Shown: positions 18,796 through 27,463 of the stretch, piece after piece
Numbering within the stretch: position 1 is the stretch's first letter
How the letters are laid out: each line of letters starts with the position of its first letter
NCBI RefSeq assembly: GCF_038396615.1
Contig: NZ_CP121689.1
Span: 2,152,001 to 2,216,000 of the forward strand
Direction of reading: 5' to 3'
DNA length: 64,000 nt
From: Thermatribacter velox
Lineage (GTDB): Bacteria > Atribacterota > Atribacteria > Atribacterales > Thermatribacteraceae
The notes under the pieces: model-generated
Told to the model about the DNA's origin: nothing
What the model saw: the letters and a program-made list of their open reading frames with translations, nothing else
Database searches by the model: none
Translations under genes and position numbers: made by a program

Positions 18796-18993
18796 TTGAT
18801 ACGCGTTATCTCTGCAGCATTGATTTTTTTGGTTCTGATTTTACTTTCCTTTTTGCTCTTCCCCCTGGTACTGGGTTTTCTGGTGGCTCTGGCTCTTTTT
18901 GTAGTGGGTGTTCTGTTGGGTGGGGTGTTTTTAATCATTTTGACCATACTGGGTTGTCTGAGTTTTCTATGGTGGGTATTTATCTTTCTTTGA
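18796..18993 (+). CDS. Small hydrophobic membrane protein
   Basis: 65 residues, almost wholly hydrophobic, consistent with two membrane helices (about 5-30 and 34-60). Start is TTG at 18796 after GGGGTGCGG. No family recognised. It sits between the acyl-CoA ligase and the 2-hydroxyacyl-CoA dehydratase genes, with short gaps on both sides. Confidence 0.55.
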   Translation: MIRVISAALIFLVLILLSFLLFPLVLGFLVALALFVVGVLLGGVFLIILTILGCLSFLWWVFIFL

Positions 18994-19002
18994 GGGTGAG
19001 CG

Positions 19003-20016
19003 TTGGTGCGGGTAGGCTTTTTTTGTCGTTATGTTCCTTTTGAGTTGATTCTGGCTTGTGGGGGAGAACCCCTTCAGATGCAATTGAGAGGGCCTGAATT
19101 AAGAGGAGATGCTTCTTATTTCCCGGTACCGTTTTGTGCTACAGCTAAGTTTTTCGTTGACTGGCTACAAAGCACCGGTCGCGATAGCCTGGATGTTGTA
19201 GTTTTTGCGGGAAGTTGTGATGCTGCTCGCAGATTATATGAAGTTTCACAACGTCTTTTTGCCGATAAAATACCCCTTTTTTTACTGGAAGTTCCCCATC
19301 ATGTAGACAAGATGACCCTGGCTCGCTTTGCAGAGAATTTGCGTCTTCTGGCCTTCAGCTTGGGTAATTTGTCGGGGATTACGCCTCTTGCTGTGGCAGA
19401 ACGATTGCTGGAGATAACGCTTTCTTCCCTCAAGTGGCGTTCGAGGTGGAGCGAACTGTTTTTCAAGGGTTCTGTTTACGGAGATACTTTAAGAAAATTG
19501 AATTTCCTGGATTTGCCCTTTGCTGATGCACCACCAGGTGTCAGAACAGGCATTCCTATTCTCCTTTCTGGGGGCCATATTTTTATACAGGAAGTAACCA
19601 CCCTGCTTGAAGAATCTGGTTTTTTGGTTTTTGAGGATTCGCCTTATGCGATGCGCAAAGTTTTGAGTGAGGACCTTAGGAAGCTGGATGTAGCAGCTGA
19701 AAGGGACCCTTTTCTGGCTCTTTCCGAGTTGTATTTGCGGTCTTTGCTTCCCTGCCCCCGAGTAAATGATCTGCGAAGGTTGGACATGTTGAAAAAGGTT
19801 ATAACTTCCCTGGGAATTTTAGGGATAGTATATTTTTATCCCAAGTTTTGTGATTTTTCGCTTTATGAGTTGCCGCTCCTCAAAAAGGAGCTTTCTCTGC
19901 CCTTGCTTGCCATTGATTACGACACTTCACAGGAAGAAGCGCCTCGCTGGCGAATACGAATCGAAGCTTTTTATGAATCTCTTTCTGGCCATGCCTGGAA
20001 AAGACCTGCTTCTTAA
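19003..20016 (+). CDS. 2-hydroxyacyl-CoA dehydratase D-component-like (HgdB family) protein
   Basis: 337-residue member of the HgdB/BcrC/FldC family. Three cysteines sit in the family positions for a [4Fe-4S] ligand set: PFC (Cys45), GSCD (Cys72) and KFCD (Cys283). Known members dehydrate (R)-2-hydroxyacyl-CoAs or reduce benzoyl-CoA by ketyl-radical chemistry. Start is TTG at 19003 (TTG GTG CGG) after GAGGGTGAG. Together with the next two genes it forms a complete two-component plus activator set, but the sequence diverges from characterised enzymes, so the substrate cannot be named. Confidence 0.75.
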   Translation: MVRVGFFCRYVPFELILACGGEPLQMQLRGPELRGDASYFPVPFCATAKFFVDWLQSTGRDSLDVVVFAGSCDAARRLYEVSQRLFADKIPLFLLEVPHHVDKMTLARFAENLRLLAFSLGNLSGITPLAVAERLLEITLSSLKWRSRWSELFFKGSVYGDTLRKLNFLDLPFADAPPGVRTGIPILLSGGHIFIQEVTTLLEESGFLVFEDSPYAMRKVLSEDLRKLDVAAERDPFLALSELYLRSLLPCPRVNDLRRLDMLKKVITSLGILGIVYFYPKFCDFSLYELPLLKKELSLPLLAIDYDTSQEEAPRWRIRIEAFYESLSGHAWKRPAS

Positions 20017-21226
20017 AACTGCTGGATATTTTTTGCAATGGAGATACCCTTTCCGCTTGCTAAAAATTTACGAGAAATGGCTGGCCAAAAGATGGCCGGT
20101 TCCCAATCTTGCTCAATTTTCGTACACAACCACTATAAGGGAGATACGGGAGCTCTATGGCCAGGAGAAGCCCGTGATATGGGCGAGTTTCTTTTTCCCC
20201 AGTGAATTTATTCACGCTGCTTCCTGCAAGGCTTTTTATCCAGAAATTGCGGGAGGATTAATTGCTGCCTTAGGTCTTGCACATTACCCTTTCCGGGAAG
20301 CTGACCAAAACTGGTTCTCCCGAGACTTATGTAGCTATCACCGTCTGGCAGTAGGGATGAGCTTACTACGCTTTTTCCCCAGGCCAGCTGCCCTACTTGC
20401 CACAACGGGTATTTGTCAGGGAACGGTTGGCTTTTTCAAATGGCTTTCTCTCATCTGGAAGGTACCCTGTTATATAGTCGACGTTCCTTTGCAAAACAGC
20501 AAGGATGCAGTGCTCTATGTTGCAAGACAACTCGAGGAGATAGCTTCTTCTCTTTCCCGGAGGCTAAGGATTACCTTTGCCTGGGAAGACGTTTTTCATC
20601 TTTCCCGAAAAACTGGGGAATTAATTGAAGAGCTGGAAGCGAAAAGGCGCAAGAAAGAGATTTCTTTCTCTCCACCAACAAAAAATCTGGAATATCTGCC
20701 CTACTATTACCAGTTTATGGGCAGCGAGACAGCGCTTGCTTTTTTTGAAAAGCTTTTGCGAGAAAGCAAGGGGGCTAATAAGTCTTCCTGTGCTGGTAAG
20801 GCCGAGATTATCTGGCTTCACCTCAAACCTTACTTCATTAATCAAAGCCTTGATTCTCTTCTTGAAGAATTTGGTTTCGAGGTTTTATTTGAGGAATTTG
20901 CTGATGTGTATAAGGGTGAGTATAATGTGGAACGACCTTTTGAGACCCTGGCCAGAAAGGTTTTACATAGTCTGCGCTTTATGCGGGCTGATTTGCGGAT
21001 AAAGCGCACCCTGGCTTGGCTGAAAGGCTATGGCGCGCAGGGTGTTATTCACTGTAACCAGTGGGGTTGTCGGCAGAGCCAAGGCATGGAATTTCTTCTG
21101 CGCAGGTCTCTGAATGCTGCTGGATATCCAGTACTTTTTCTGGATGGAGACCATTTGGACCGAAATTACTTTTCCTTAGAACAATTAAAGACCCGCTTAC
21201 AGGCTTTTCGGGAAATGCTGGGGTGA
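19973..21226 (+). CDS. 2-hydroxyacyl-CoA dehydratase C-component-like protein
   Basis: About 417 residues, second HgdB-fold subunit. Conserved cysteines appear in SEFIHAASC, RDLCSY, TTGICQG and HCNQWGCRQSQG, the last a clear family signature. The start is uncertain: ATG at 19973 overlaps the preceding gene by 44 bp and ATG at 19991 is also possible; neither has a good ribosome site, and the frame is open back to 19850. It is followed 6 bp later by the activator gene. Confidence 0.72.
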   Translation: MNLFLAMPGKDLLLKTAGYFLQWRYPFRLLKIYEKWLAKRWPVPNLAQFSYTTTIREIRELYGQEKPVIWASFFFPSEFIHAASCKAFYPEIAGGLIAALGLAHYPFREADQNWFSRDLCSYHRLAVGMSLLRFFPRPAALLATTGICQGTVGFFKWLSLIWKVPCYIVDVPLQNSKDAVLYVARQLEEIASSLSRRLRITFAWEDVFHLSRKTGELIEELEAKRRKKEISFSPPTKNLEYLPYYYQFMGSETALAFFEKLLRESKGANKSSCAGKAEIIWLHLKPYFINQSLDSLLEEFGFEVLFEEFADVYKGEYNVERPFETLARKVLHSLRFMRADLRIKRTLAWLKGYGAQGVIHCNQWGCRQSQGMEFLLRRSLNAAGYPVLFLDGDHLDRNYFSLEQLKTRLQAFREMLG

Positions 21227-21232
21227 TGCACA

Positions 21233-21985
21233 ATGGTTCTGGGAATTGATGTTGGTTCAAGAACTACCAAGGCGGTGCTTTGGGATGGTAAGAGCATTCT
21301 TGCTTTCCGTATAGAGCCCACCGGAACCAACATGAAGGAAAAAGCTTCTCAAATGATAGAGGCGATTTTAAAAGACTGCGGTTTGGGCTCTGATAAAGTG
21401 GATAAGATGGTGGCTACCGGTTATGGCAGACAGCAGGTTGACGCCGCAAAAAGAGTGAGCGAGATTTCCTGTCAGGCAAAGGCCATCCATTTTTTGTTTC
21501 CCAAGGCAAGGACGGTTATTGACATAGGAGGTCAGGACAGTAAAGTCATCTTACTTGGTTCAGAAGGCAAAGTGCTTGACTTTATCATGAATGATAAGTG
21601 TGCAGCAGGGACGGGTAGGTTTTTGGAAATGATGGCCGGGGTACTGGAGATAACGCTCGAGGACTACGGCGCGCTTTTTAATCTCGCTACTGAAGAAGTC
21701 AGCCTTTCTTCTACTTGTGCGGTGTTTGCTGAATCGGAATTGATTAGTCTGATGGCTGGTGGGAAGAGGCGCGAAAGCTTAGCCCGGGCGGTTTGTTTTT
21801 CGGTAGCAGAACGGACTGTTTCACTGATAGAACGTGTAGGGGGCCAGCCTCCTTTCGTTTTTACTGGAGGAGTAGCTAAAAATCGGGGCGTACTGCAAGC
21901 TCTGGAGAAAAAGTTAAAGACTTCTTTGCTGGTGCCTCCTTACCCTCAGATAACAGCTGCTTTGGGAGCCTGTCTTTTGGGATAG
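21233..21985 (+). CDS. 2-hydroxyacyl-CoA dehydratase activator ATPase (HgdC/BadF family)
   Basis: 250-residue archerase that uses ATP to inject one low-potential electron into its dehydratase. The phosphate loop is GIDVGSRTTK (residues 4-13); Cys123 in CAAGTGRF and Cys162 in STCAVFAESE are the ligands of the [4Fe-4S] cluster that bridges the homodimer. FTGGVAKN is near the C-terminus. Its position right after the two HgdB-like subunits supports a functional trio. Confidence 0.92.
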   Translation: MVLGIDVGSRTTKAVLWDGKSILAFRIEPTGTNMKEKASQMIEAILKDCGLGSDKVDKMVATGYGRQQVDAAKRVSEISCQAKAIHFLFPKARTVIDIGGQDSKVILLGSEGKVLDFIMNDKCAAGTGRFLEMMAGVLEITLEDYGALFNLATEEVSLSSTCAVFAESELISLMAGGKRRESLARAVCFSVAERTVSLIERVGGQPPFVFTGGVAKNRGVLQALEKKLKTSLLVPPYPQITAALGACLLG

Positions 21986-22117
21986 AATGGTGGATGAATT
22001 CAGAGTTGCGACGTGCAAAAGTTACTTGCAAATCTGGTTCTTGCATATTTTTTCAGTGTAAGTTTTTGGAAAACAAAGGTATTGTTTTTCGAAGGCTTTA
22101 GTTCTAAAATAAAGATG

Positions 22118-22192
22118 AACCGGGCAAGGAGACCTTGGTCGTGATGACCACTTATAGAGGGGAAAAGGTTTTGTCTCTCTCTGCCCGGTTTT
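22118..22192. terminator. Structured convergent terminator-like element
   Basis: AACCGGGCA (22118-22126) pairs with TGCCCGGTT (22182-22190). Between the arms lie a small TGGTC/GACCA hairpin and an AGAG/CTCT pairing, so a three-way junction is possible. It lies between the convergent activator and CPBP genes. T-rich sequence follows the closing helix on both strands (TTTTCCCTTTT on plus). Confidence 0.5.
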
Positions 22193-22197
22193 CCCTT

Positions 22198-22884
22198 TTA
22201 AAAGGCCAGACAGAAAAGGTCGAGAAGCACTGCAGTACCAAAGTGAAGCAAAAAGACTGGAATAAAACTCCCTGCTTCCAGGGCCAGTATTCCCATACCT
22301 AATCCTCCCAGGATGGAAAGCAAGTATTCGGGTTTGCCCCGGTGAAGGAGGGTAAAAATGACAAGCTGAATGAGCAAGGCGTACTTCCCAAACTTTTTCT
22401 GCAAGCCAAAAAGTAGGTACCCCCGGCACAAGAATTCCCAGCTAAACATGTTGAGTGCCACCAGTGTTTCGTATTTCATGAATGCCAGAGAATCGGTACG
22501 GGCAGCCGGTAAGGCGGGATAATAGTTGCGATATACCGGGTTTCTGGATACCCATAGTGCCCACGCTATGCCGATTGCGAAGAAAAGCAAGAACCACTTA
22601 ATCCAGTTTACTTCCTTTTTGGGTTTAAAGCCCAGCTCAAGAGCCGGAAGGCGCAAGTAAAGGAGATTAATGAAAAAGGGAGCCACGAAAAACCATATTG
22701 CTCCAGAAAGAAAAACATTTAGGGAAGCTTCTTCTCCTTTAAAGGGATAAAACCAGCGGTTTTGCAAGGAAAGGTCATATAAAACCACACTTAGAATTGA
22801 GGAAACAATGATCATGCTTTCTTTTTGCAACAGAAACATCAGGTATTCTCTTATCTTTTTGAACACATCGTTCACAGCAGGCAC
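22198..22884 (-). CDS. CPBP family intramembrane glutamic protease-like protein
   Basis: 228-residue membrane protein of the CAAX-protease/bacteriocin-processing family. The core motifs are WEFLCRG (Glu150, Arg154), LLHRG (His181) and LLHFGTAVLLD (His214), each in a hydrophobic segment. The first Glu of the common EExxxR motif is Trp here, as in a subgroup with WEF motifs. Substrate unknown; monocistronic, convergent with the activator gene. Confidence 0.78.
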   Translation of the reverse strand: MPAVNDVFKKIREYLMFLLQKESMIIVSSILSVVLYDLSLQNRWFYPFKGEEASLNVFLSGAIWFFVAPFFINLLYLRLPALELGFKPKKEVNWIKWFLLFFAIGIAWALWVSRNPVYRNYYPALPAARTDSLAFMKYETLVALNMFSWEFLCRGYLLFGLQKKFGKYALLIQLVIFTLLHRGKPEYLLSILGGLGMGILALEAGSFIPVFLLHFGTAVLLDLFCLAF

Positions 22885-23013
22885 CCCTGTACCATTTTAC
22901 GCTGCTTCAGTGTAGAAAGCCAGTTTTAGAATGCGCAGAAGCGTTCTTTTCGGGAATAAGAGATTTCACAGCGGGTTTTATTTACGTAAAAGCTGCTTGT
23001 GGAGGTGGTTGAA

Positions 23014-23529
23014 TTGGCCGAAGCAAAACATGCCATGACTCGTAGAAACCTTGAGGATGCTTATTCCGGAGAATCGCAGGCTCATATGCGCTATCTAATT
23101 TTTGCAGAGGTAGCTGAAAAAGAAGGAAAACCCAACATTGCTCGTCTCTTCCGAGCTATTGCCTTTGCAGAACAGGTGCATGCTACCAATCATTATCGTA
23201 CACTGGGTAAGATAGGTTCCACCACCGATAATCTGGATATGGCCATTGCTGGTGAAACCTTTGAAGTGGAGGAGATGTATCCCGTTTATAACAACGCGGC
23301 AAGTTTCCAGGGTGAGAAGGAGGCAGAAAGAAGCACACATTACGCTCTGGAAGCTGAAAAGATTCATGCCAAAATGTATACGCAGGCGAAAGAAGCAGCG
23401 TTACAGGGCAAAGACCTGGAAATTGGCACCGTTTATATTTGCCCAGTTTGCGGTTACACTGTGGAGGGTAGCGCTCCTGACCACTGCCCAGTGTGTGGGG
23501 CGCCCAAAAGCCAGTTTAAAGCTTTTTAA
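23014..23529 (+). CDS. rbr: Rubrerythrin
   Basis: Diiron peroxidase that reduces hydrogen peroxide in anaerobes, 171 residues. The four-helix domain carries the Glu/His ligands (SGESQAHMRY, AFAEQVHATNH, ALEAEKIHAKMY) and the C-terminal rubredoxin domain has cysteines 143, 146, 158 and 161. I chose TTG at 23014 because GGAGG lies 8 bp upstream; an upstream GTG at 22999 lacks a site. Followed 12 bp later by superoxide reductase. Confidence 0.95.
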   Translation: MAEAKHAMTRRNLEDAYSGESQAHMRYLIFAEVAEKEGKPNIARLFRAIAFAEQVHATNHYRTLGKIGSTTDNLDMAIAGETFEVEEMYPVYNNAASFQGEKEAERSTHYALEAEKIHAKMYTQAKEAALQGKDLEIGTVYICPVCGYTVEGSAPDHCPVCGAPKSQFKAF

Positions 23530-23541
23530 GGGGGAATAACA

Positions 23542-23937
23542 ATGAGCACTATTGGCGAATTGTTTCAGAGTGCAGATTGGAAAGCAGAAAAGCATGTCCC
23601 GGTTATTGATGGTCCTCAGGAAGTTAAAGTGGGAGAAGTTGCTCAGTTTGAAGTAACAGTGGGAAAAGAAATTCCTCATCCCAACACCACCGAGCATCAC
23701 ATTCGCTGGATTGAGGTCTTCTTTTTGCCCCAGGGAGCAAAGTTTCCCTTTGCGGTAGCCAGATTTGACTTTGAAGCCCATGGGGAGTCCACAGAAGGGC
23801 CTAACAAGGGTGCGGCATATACGGAGCCAAGGGTAAACTTTTCCTTAAAGCTGAACCAATCTGGTACGCTTTTTGCAAGTTCCTACTGCAACATTCATGG
23901 TTTGTGGCAGAGTTCTAAAGAGGTAACCGCGAATTAG
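23542..23937 (+). CDS. sor: Superoxide reductase (neelaredoxin/desulfoferrodoxin, one-iron type)
   Basis: 131-residue enzyme that reduces superoxide to peroxide. The active-site iron ligands are visible: Glu16-Lys17-His18 (EKHVP), His46 and His52 (HPNTTEHHI), Cys116 and His119 (CNIHGLW). The N-terminal desulforedoxin cysteines are absent, so it is the class II type. Paired with rubrerythrin it completes a superoxide-to-water path. Confidence 0.94.
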   Translation: MSTIGELFQSADWKAEKHVPVIDGPQEVKVGEVAQFEVTVGKEIPHPNTTEHHIRWIEVFFLPQGAKFPFAVARFDFEAHGESTEGPNKGAAYTEPRVNFSLKLNQSGTLFASSYCNIHGLWQSSKEVTAN

Positions 23938-23941
23938 CGAT

Positions 23942-23978
23942 TTGGGGCCGGTGGATAGCCGGCCCCAATTTTTGTTTT
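23942..23978. terminator. Bidirectional intrinsic terminator
   Basis: TTGGGGCCGG (23942-23951) and CCGGCCCCAA (23959-23968) form a perfect 10-bp stem with a 7-nt loop, followed on the plus strand by TTTTTGTTTT. It lies between the superoxide reductase gene and the convergent DUF1576 gene. Confidence 0.85.
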
Positions 23979-25242
23979 ACAGGACGTGGTCGTCAGAAAA
24001 GGGGACAGAGAAAGAAACTTTTTTGATTCTCTTCACTTCCTGAGCTATGCCGGCAATTATAATTGCCACAAAACCTGCAGCAAAGCCATTGTTGTAAAGG
24101 TTTATTCCCCCGTGTAGCCATCCAATGTTCATCACTACACATAGGTGCAGAAAGCCACAAACCATGCCTACCAGCATTCCGAACTCTCCTGCAATGGGCG
24201 CCAAGGCTGAACCAAAGAGTGCTGCCAGCAGTGGCCCTGGCTGGTCGGCTTGCCAGTGGGTTATCAGTGTTCCCAGAAAAACCCCAAGTATTATGGGCAG
24301 AGCGTTACGAGGATGCTTGCCGTAAGCCGCAAATCCCACTATGGTTAGTATGCCCCCCAGCGTGGGTCCATTTATTGGCGCCTTAAGGAGCGCAAGGTAG
24401 GCAAGAGCCATTAACCCGCTCCAGCCCATGTTGATGAGTGTACCGCCTCTTGAAAACGAAAAATAGTCGGAAGGTGCTTTACCGGTGGAAAGCAAGATTT
24501 CTTTCCACCTTCGCCAGGCTTTACGCTCACTAAGAGTGCCAATCAGAATGAGCGAGACAAGGAAGAGAAGCAAGATTATACTCGGGTTAGCACTTCTGTT
24601 TTCAGTCCAGACGGTGAGCAGGTCTATTGGCCGACCCATTCCCTGGATTACGGAGGCAACCACTGCTCCAATTATTCCTGCAGCAAAGCCAGTGCCGTAA
24701 AGGTTATATCCAAGGTGCAAAAAGTGAAGATGTCTGGCTAAAGCCGGAACTACGAGGCCTACCATAACACCCACCAGAATGGCCACCTCAAATCTTATGT
24801 GCCAGTCAAAGATGAGCAAGCTGACTACCGGAGAAAGTGCGGTGGTGAACATGGACACAGCAACCAACTCTGAAAAATGCCTTTTAGAGAGCAGGGAAAA
24901 TAGGTAACAACCAAGCAAAATGGGAAGCGTGTTAAGTGGGTTTTTGCCAAAGAAGGCAAAACCAATCATCGTACACCAGGCAGCAATATGCTCTCCCCGC
25001 AGTCGGGGCACAAATTTCCAGAGCAGTGCCCACCCTATTGCACCCACAAAGTATGCGTTAAGCAATGTTGCCCCTATACCCCCGATTCCAAAGTAATCGC
25101 TGACCAGGATGCCCGGGTGGGCGAGTATACGAAGAAGACCCACCAGCAACTTGGGTGGGCTTTCCTCATGCAGGGCCAGAAAAGGAAGTACGTTGAGATA
25201 AAGAAAAAGTATCCATATTTCCCGGTTTTTACGATTTAACAT
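23977..25242 (-). CDS. DUF1576 family multi-pass membrane protein
   Basis: 421-residue integral membrane protein with about ten or more hydrophobic segments and an internal repeat: GKNPLNTLPILLG in the first half matches GKHPRNALPIILG in the second, and NLYGTGFAAG matches NLYNNGFAAG. This suggests an inverted or tandem duplication, as in many transporters. ATG at 25242 has GGGGTGAT upstream and lies 5 bp after the dehydrogenase stop; the frame is open to 25392 but that part overlaps the dehydrogenase. Function not established; last gene of the LsrB-like locus. Confidence 0.75.
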   Translation of the reverse strand: MLNRKNREIWILFLYLNVLPFLALHEESPPKLLVGLLRILAHPGILVSDYFGIGGIGATLLNAYFVGAIGWALLWKFVPRLRGEHIAAWCTMIGFAFFGKNPLNTLPILLGCYLFSLLSKRHFSELVAVSMFTTALSPVVSLLIFDWHIRFEVAILVGVMVGLVVPALARHLHFLHLGYNLYGTGFAAGIIGAVVASVIQGMGRPIDLLTVWTENRSANPSIILLLFLVSLILIGTLSERKAWRRWKEILLSTGKAPSDYFSFSRGGTLINMGWSGLMALAYLALLKAPINGPTLGGILTIVGFAAYGKHPRNALPIILGVFLGTLITHWQADQPGPLLAALFGSALAPIAGEFGMLVGMVCGFLHLCVVMNIGWLHGGINLYNNGFAAGFVAIIIAGIAQEVKRIKKVSFSVPFSDDHVL

Positions 25243-25246
25243 TTTA

Positions 25247-26257
25247 TCACCCCTGTTTTTGTGAATTTTTGTTTTTTTCGAGCACTTCTGGGTTAACCAG
25301 ATTGGGAGGTATTTCCCCCTGGAGTGCCTTAATAAGATTCTCGGCGGCCATGATTGCCATTTTGGTGCGGGTGGCGTAAGTGGCTGAACCAATGTGGGGG
25401 GCCAGAACTACGTTGTCAAGCTTAAGCAGTTCTGGTTCCACCTCTGGTTCGTTTTCAAAAACATCCAGCGCTGCTCCTCTAATCCATTTTTCCTGAAGGG
25501 CACGAACCAGGGCTTTCTCATCCACGATTGGTCCTCGTGCAGTGTTGATGAGGTAGGCTTCTTTCTTCATCATTTTTAGCTCTTTTTCTCCAATGAGATG
25601 GTGGGTTTGAGGGGTTAGTGGCACATGGATGGTTACAAAATCGGCTTCACTAAGTAGCTCCGGAAGAGTTCGGTAAGAAGCTCCAAGCTCTTTTTCTACC
25701 TGTGAAGGTGCTCTTTGCGAGTCATAGTATATTACCTTCATGTTGAATCCTGAAGCCCTCCGGGCCATGGCCTGCCCTATTCTCCCAAAGCCGATGATAC
25801 CAAGGGTAGCTCCGTATACGTCGGTACCAAGAAGCAGTAGAGGTTCCCAGCCTCTGAATTTTCCAGCTCTCACGAATTTGTCTGCCTCAACGATGCGTCG
25901 GGCAATGCTCATCATAAGGGTCCAGGCAAGGTCTGCAGTGGTCTCGGTGAGGACACCGGGAGTGTTGGTGACCATGATGCCCCGCCTGGTCGCTTCCTCC
26001 ACGTCTATGTTATTGAAGCCCACAGCGTAGTTGGAAATTACTTTGAGCCTTGGACCAGCCGCATCCATTACTTCTTTGTCAATAGTATCGGTGAGCAAGC
26101 AGAGAATACCCTCTTTGTTTTTAACTTTTTTAAGTAACATTTCTCGTGGTAAAACACCATCAAAATCGCTTATCTCTGTTTCACAGTATTCTATTATCAT
26201 CTTTATGCCTTCTTCAGGAATCCTTCTGGTAATAAATACCTGGGGTTTTGCTTGCAT
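25247..26257 (-). CDS. D-2-hydroxyacid dehydrogenase, glyoxylate reductase-like
   Basis: 336-residue NAD(P)-dependent dehydrogenase. GFGRIG lies at 156-161, with the catalytic Arg in NTARGP, Glu in NEPEVE and His in PHIGSAT. The N-terminus KPQVFITRRIPEEGIKMI is close to thermophilic glyoxylate reductases. Probable role: interconversion of a 2-keto or glyoxylate-type intermediate with its D-hydroxy form within the pathway encoded by this locus. Hydroxypyruvate reductase is an alternative. Confidence 0.85.
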   Translation of the reverse strand: MQAKPQVFITRRIPEEGIKMIIEYCETEISDFDGVLPREMLLKKVKNKEGILCLLTDTIDKEVMDAAGPRLKVISNYAVGFNNIDVEEATRRGIMVTNTPGVLTETTADLAWTLMMSIARRIVEADKFVRAGKFRGWEPLLLLGTDVYGATLGIIGFGRIGQAMARRASGFNMKVIYYDSQRAPSQVEKELGASYRTLPELLSEADFVTIHVPLTPQTHHLIGEKELKMMKKEAYLINTARGPIVDEKALVRALQEKWIRGAALDVFENEPEVEPELLKLDNVVLAPHIGSATYATRTKMAIMAAENLIKALQGEIPPNLVNPEVLEKNKNSQKQG

Positions 26258-26430
26258 TAGGAATCCTCCTCTTAGGATTTGTACATTTACGCTTTGGAAA
26301 AACCCTGTGCAGAAACTAAGTGTGCTTTGAAGTGGATGCTCTGGTCGTTATCTCCTGCAGTTTGCCCAAAAGAAGCAGCAACGACTTTTCGTAGAACCCA
26401 GCCTTGTGACTCGAGAGCCTGATTCTCTCC

Positions 26431-27381
26431 TTATGTTTTCCATTCCAGAAGTGCCTTTGCGGTGAGCTCATCGGTTATCAGGACGTTGACCAGCTTGCCA
26501 TGTAATGCTCCGTAAATGGCTTCGATTTTTTCTTCTCCTCCAGCAACACCCACTACCCGGGGAATGTTTTTCAGGTCGGAGAGCGTAAGTGCAATACGCC
26601 GGGTGTCAACCCTGGAAAAAACGGGATTTCCTTCTCTATCGAAAAAGTTGCCGCAGATGTTACCTACTGCGCCCTTCTGGATAAGCTCTTCCCGTTCTTC
26701 TTTGCTAATTTCTCCTGTGTCGATCAGGGTTGCAGTAAGGCCGATACCACCAATGCCCACCAGCGCCATGTCTGCTTTTCTGCCCAGCTCCAGCACTCTT
26801 TTGATACGGTCTTCACTTTCAATAGCCCTTTTGGTTCTTGCGTCTTTGGCAAAAGCTGGAGCAAAAAGAGGAACAACATCACCCTCAAAAGCTTCGGCAA
26901 CCTTTTGAGCAAGTTCAATGGAAAGGATTTCACCGCTGAGCTTTCCATAGCCTCCCATGATCTGGATTACTCTTAGGCCAGGTACTTTGCGAGGGGTGAG
27001 AAAATTGGTCATCTCGTACAGCGTTTTCCCGTAGGCGATGCCTATGGAGAGATAAGGTTCCACCCGGCTCATCAAATATGCAGCAGCACCTTGGCCAATC
27101 CTTTTGAGAATCAGGTCTTTTCGGTCCTGGAAAATTTTTACTACCCTTGCTTCTTCAAGGTCAAACTTTTTTATAAGTTCTTCTTCAATTTTTTTATCTG
27201 ATTGTTCTGGTTCGATGATTTTTATCTGGACGATGCCGTCCTCAAGGGCCTTTTTTAAAAGTCGGCAAACTTTCTGGCGAGAAATGCCCAGGAGATCTGC
27301 GATTCTCTCTTGAGTAAGTTGGTTATAGTAATAGAGCTTCGCTATTTCAGCTATAAGTTCTGGTTCTGGTCCTTTCCTCAT
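26431..27381 (-). CDS. SorC/DeoR-type sugar-responsive transcriptional regulator
   Basis: 316-residue regulator. The N-terminal helix-turn-helix is LTQERIADLLGISRQKVCRL (about residues 18-37); the rest is the SorC sugar-phosphate-binding domain with the family sequences MGGYG and GVGGIGLT-like VGIGGIGL. Relatives include B. subtilis DeoR and E. coli LsrR, which are relieved by phosphorylated sugars. Start ATG at 27381 has a GGGGAGCGAGAG site; the frame extends to 27453 but through the palindrome at 27411-27456. Probably controls the surrounding locus. Confidence 0.88.
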   Translation of the reverse strand: MRKGPEPELIAEIAKLYYYNQLTQERIADLLGISRQKVCRLLKKALEDGIVQIKIIEPEQSDKKIEEELIKKFDLEEARVVKIFQDRKDLILKRIGQGAAAYLMSRVEPYLSIGIAYGKTLYEMTNFLTPRKVPGLRVIQIMGGYGKLSGEILSIELAQKVAEAFEGDVVPLFAPAFAKDARTKRAIESEDRIKRVLELGRKADMALVGIGGIGLTATLIDTGEISKEEREELIQKGAVGNICGNFFDREGNPVFSRVDTRRIALTLSDLKNIPRVVGVAGGEEKIEAIYGALHGKLVNVLITDELTAKALLEWKT

Positions 27382-27410
27382 ATCTCTCGCTCCCCTTTGC
27401 TTTTTACCAT

Positions 27411-27456
27411 GGATTGAGAAATTGTGCAAGGTGCTGCCCGCACAATCTCTCAATCC
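27411..27456. promoter_or_regulatory. 17-bp inverted repeat between E1 beta and SorC genes
   Basis: GGATTGAGAAATTGTGC (27411-27427) and GCACAATCTCTCAATCC (27440-27456) are inverted repeats matching at 16 of 17 positions, with a 12-nt loop. There is no U-run on the minus strand. The left arm contains TGAGAAATTGTGC, also found before the E1 genes and, with one more change, before the LsrB-like gene, so it may be an operator; an RNA attenuator is the alternative. Confidence 0.6.
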
Positions 27457-27463
27457 GTTTCAT

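Noticed and set aside
22022-22429. 135-codon minus-strand ORF overlapping the CPBP gene
   Set aside because: Runs through the structured intergenic element and the 3' end of the membrane protein gene in another frame; no start site or motif.
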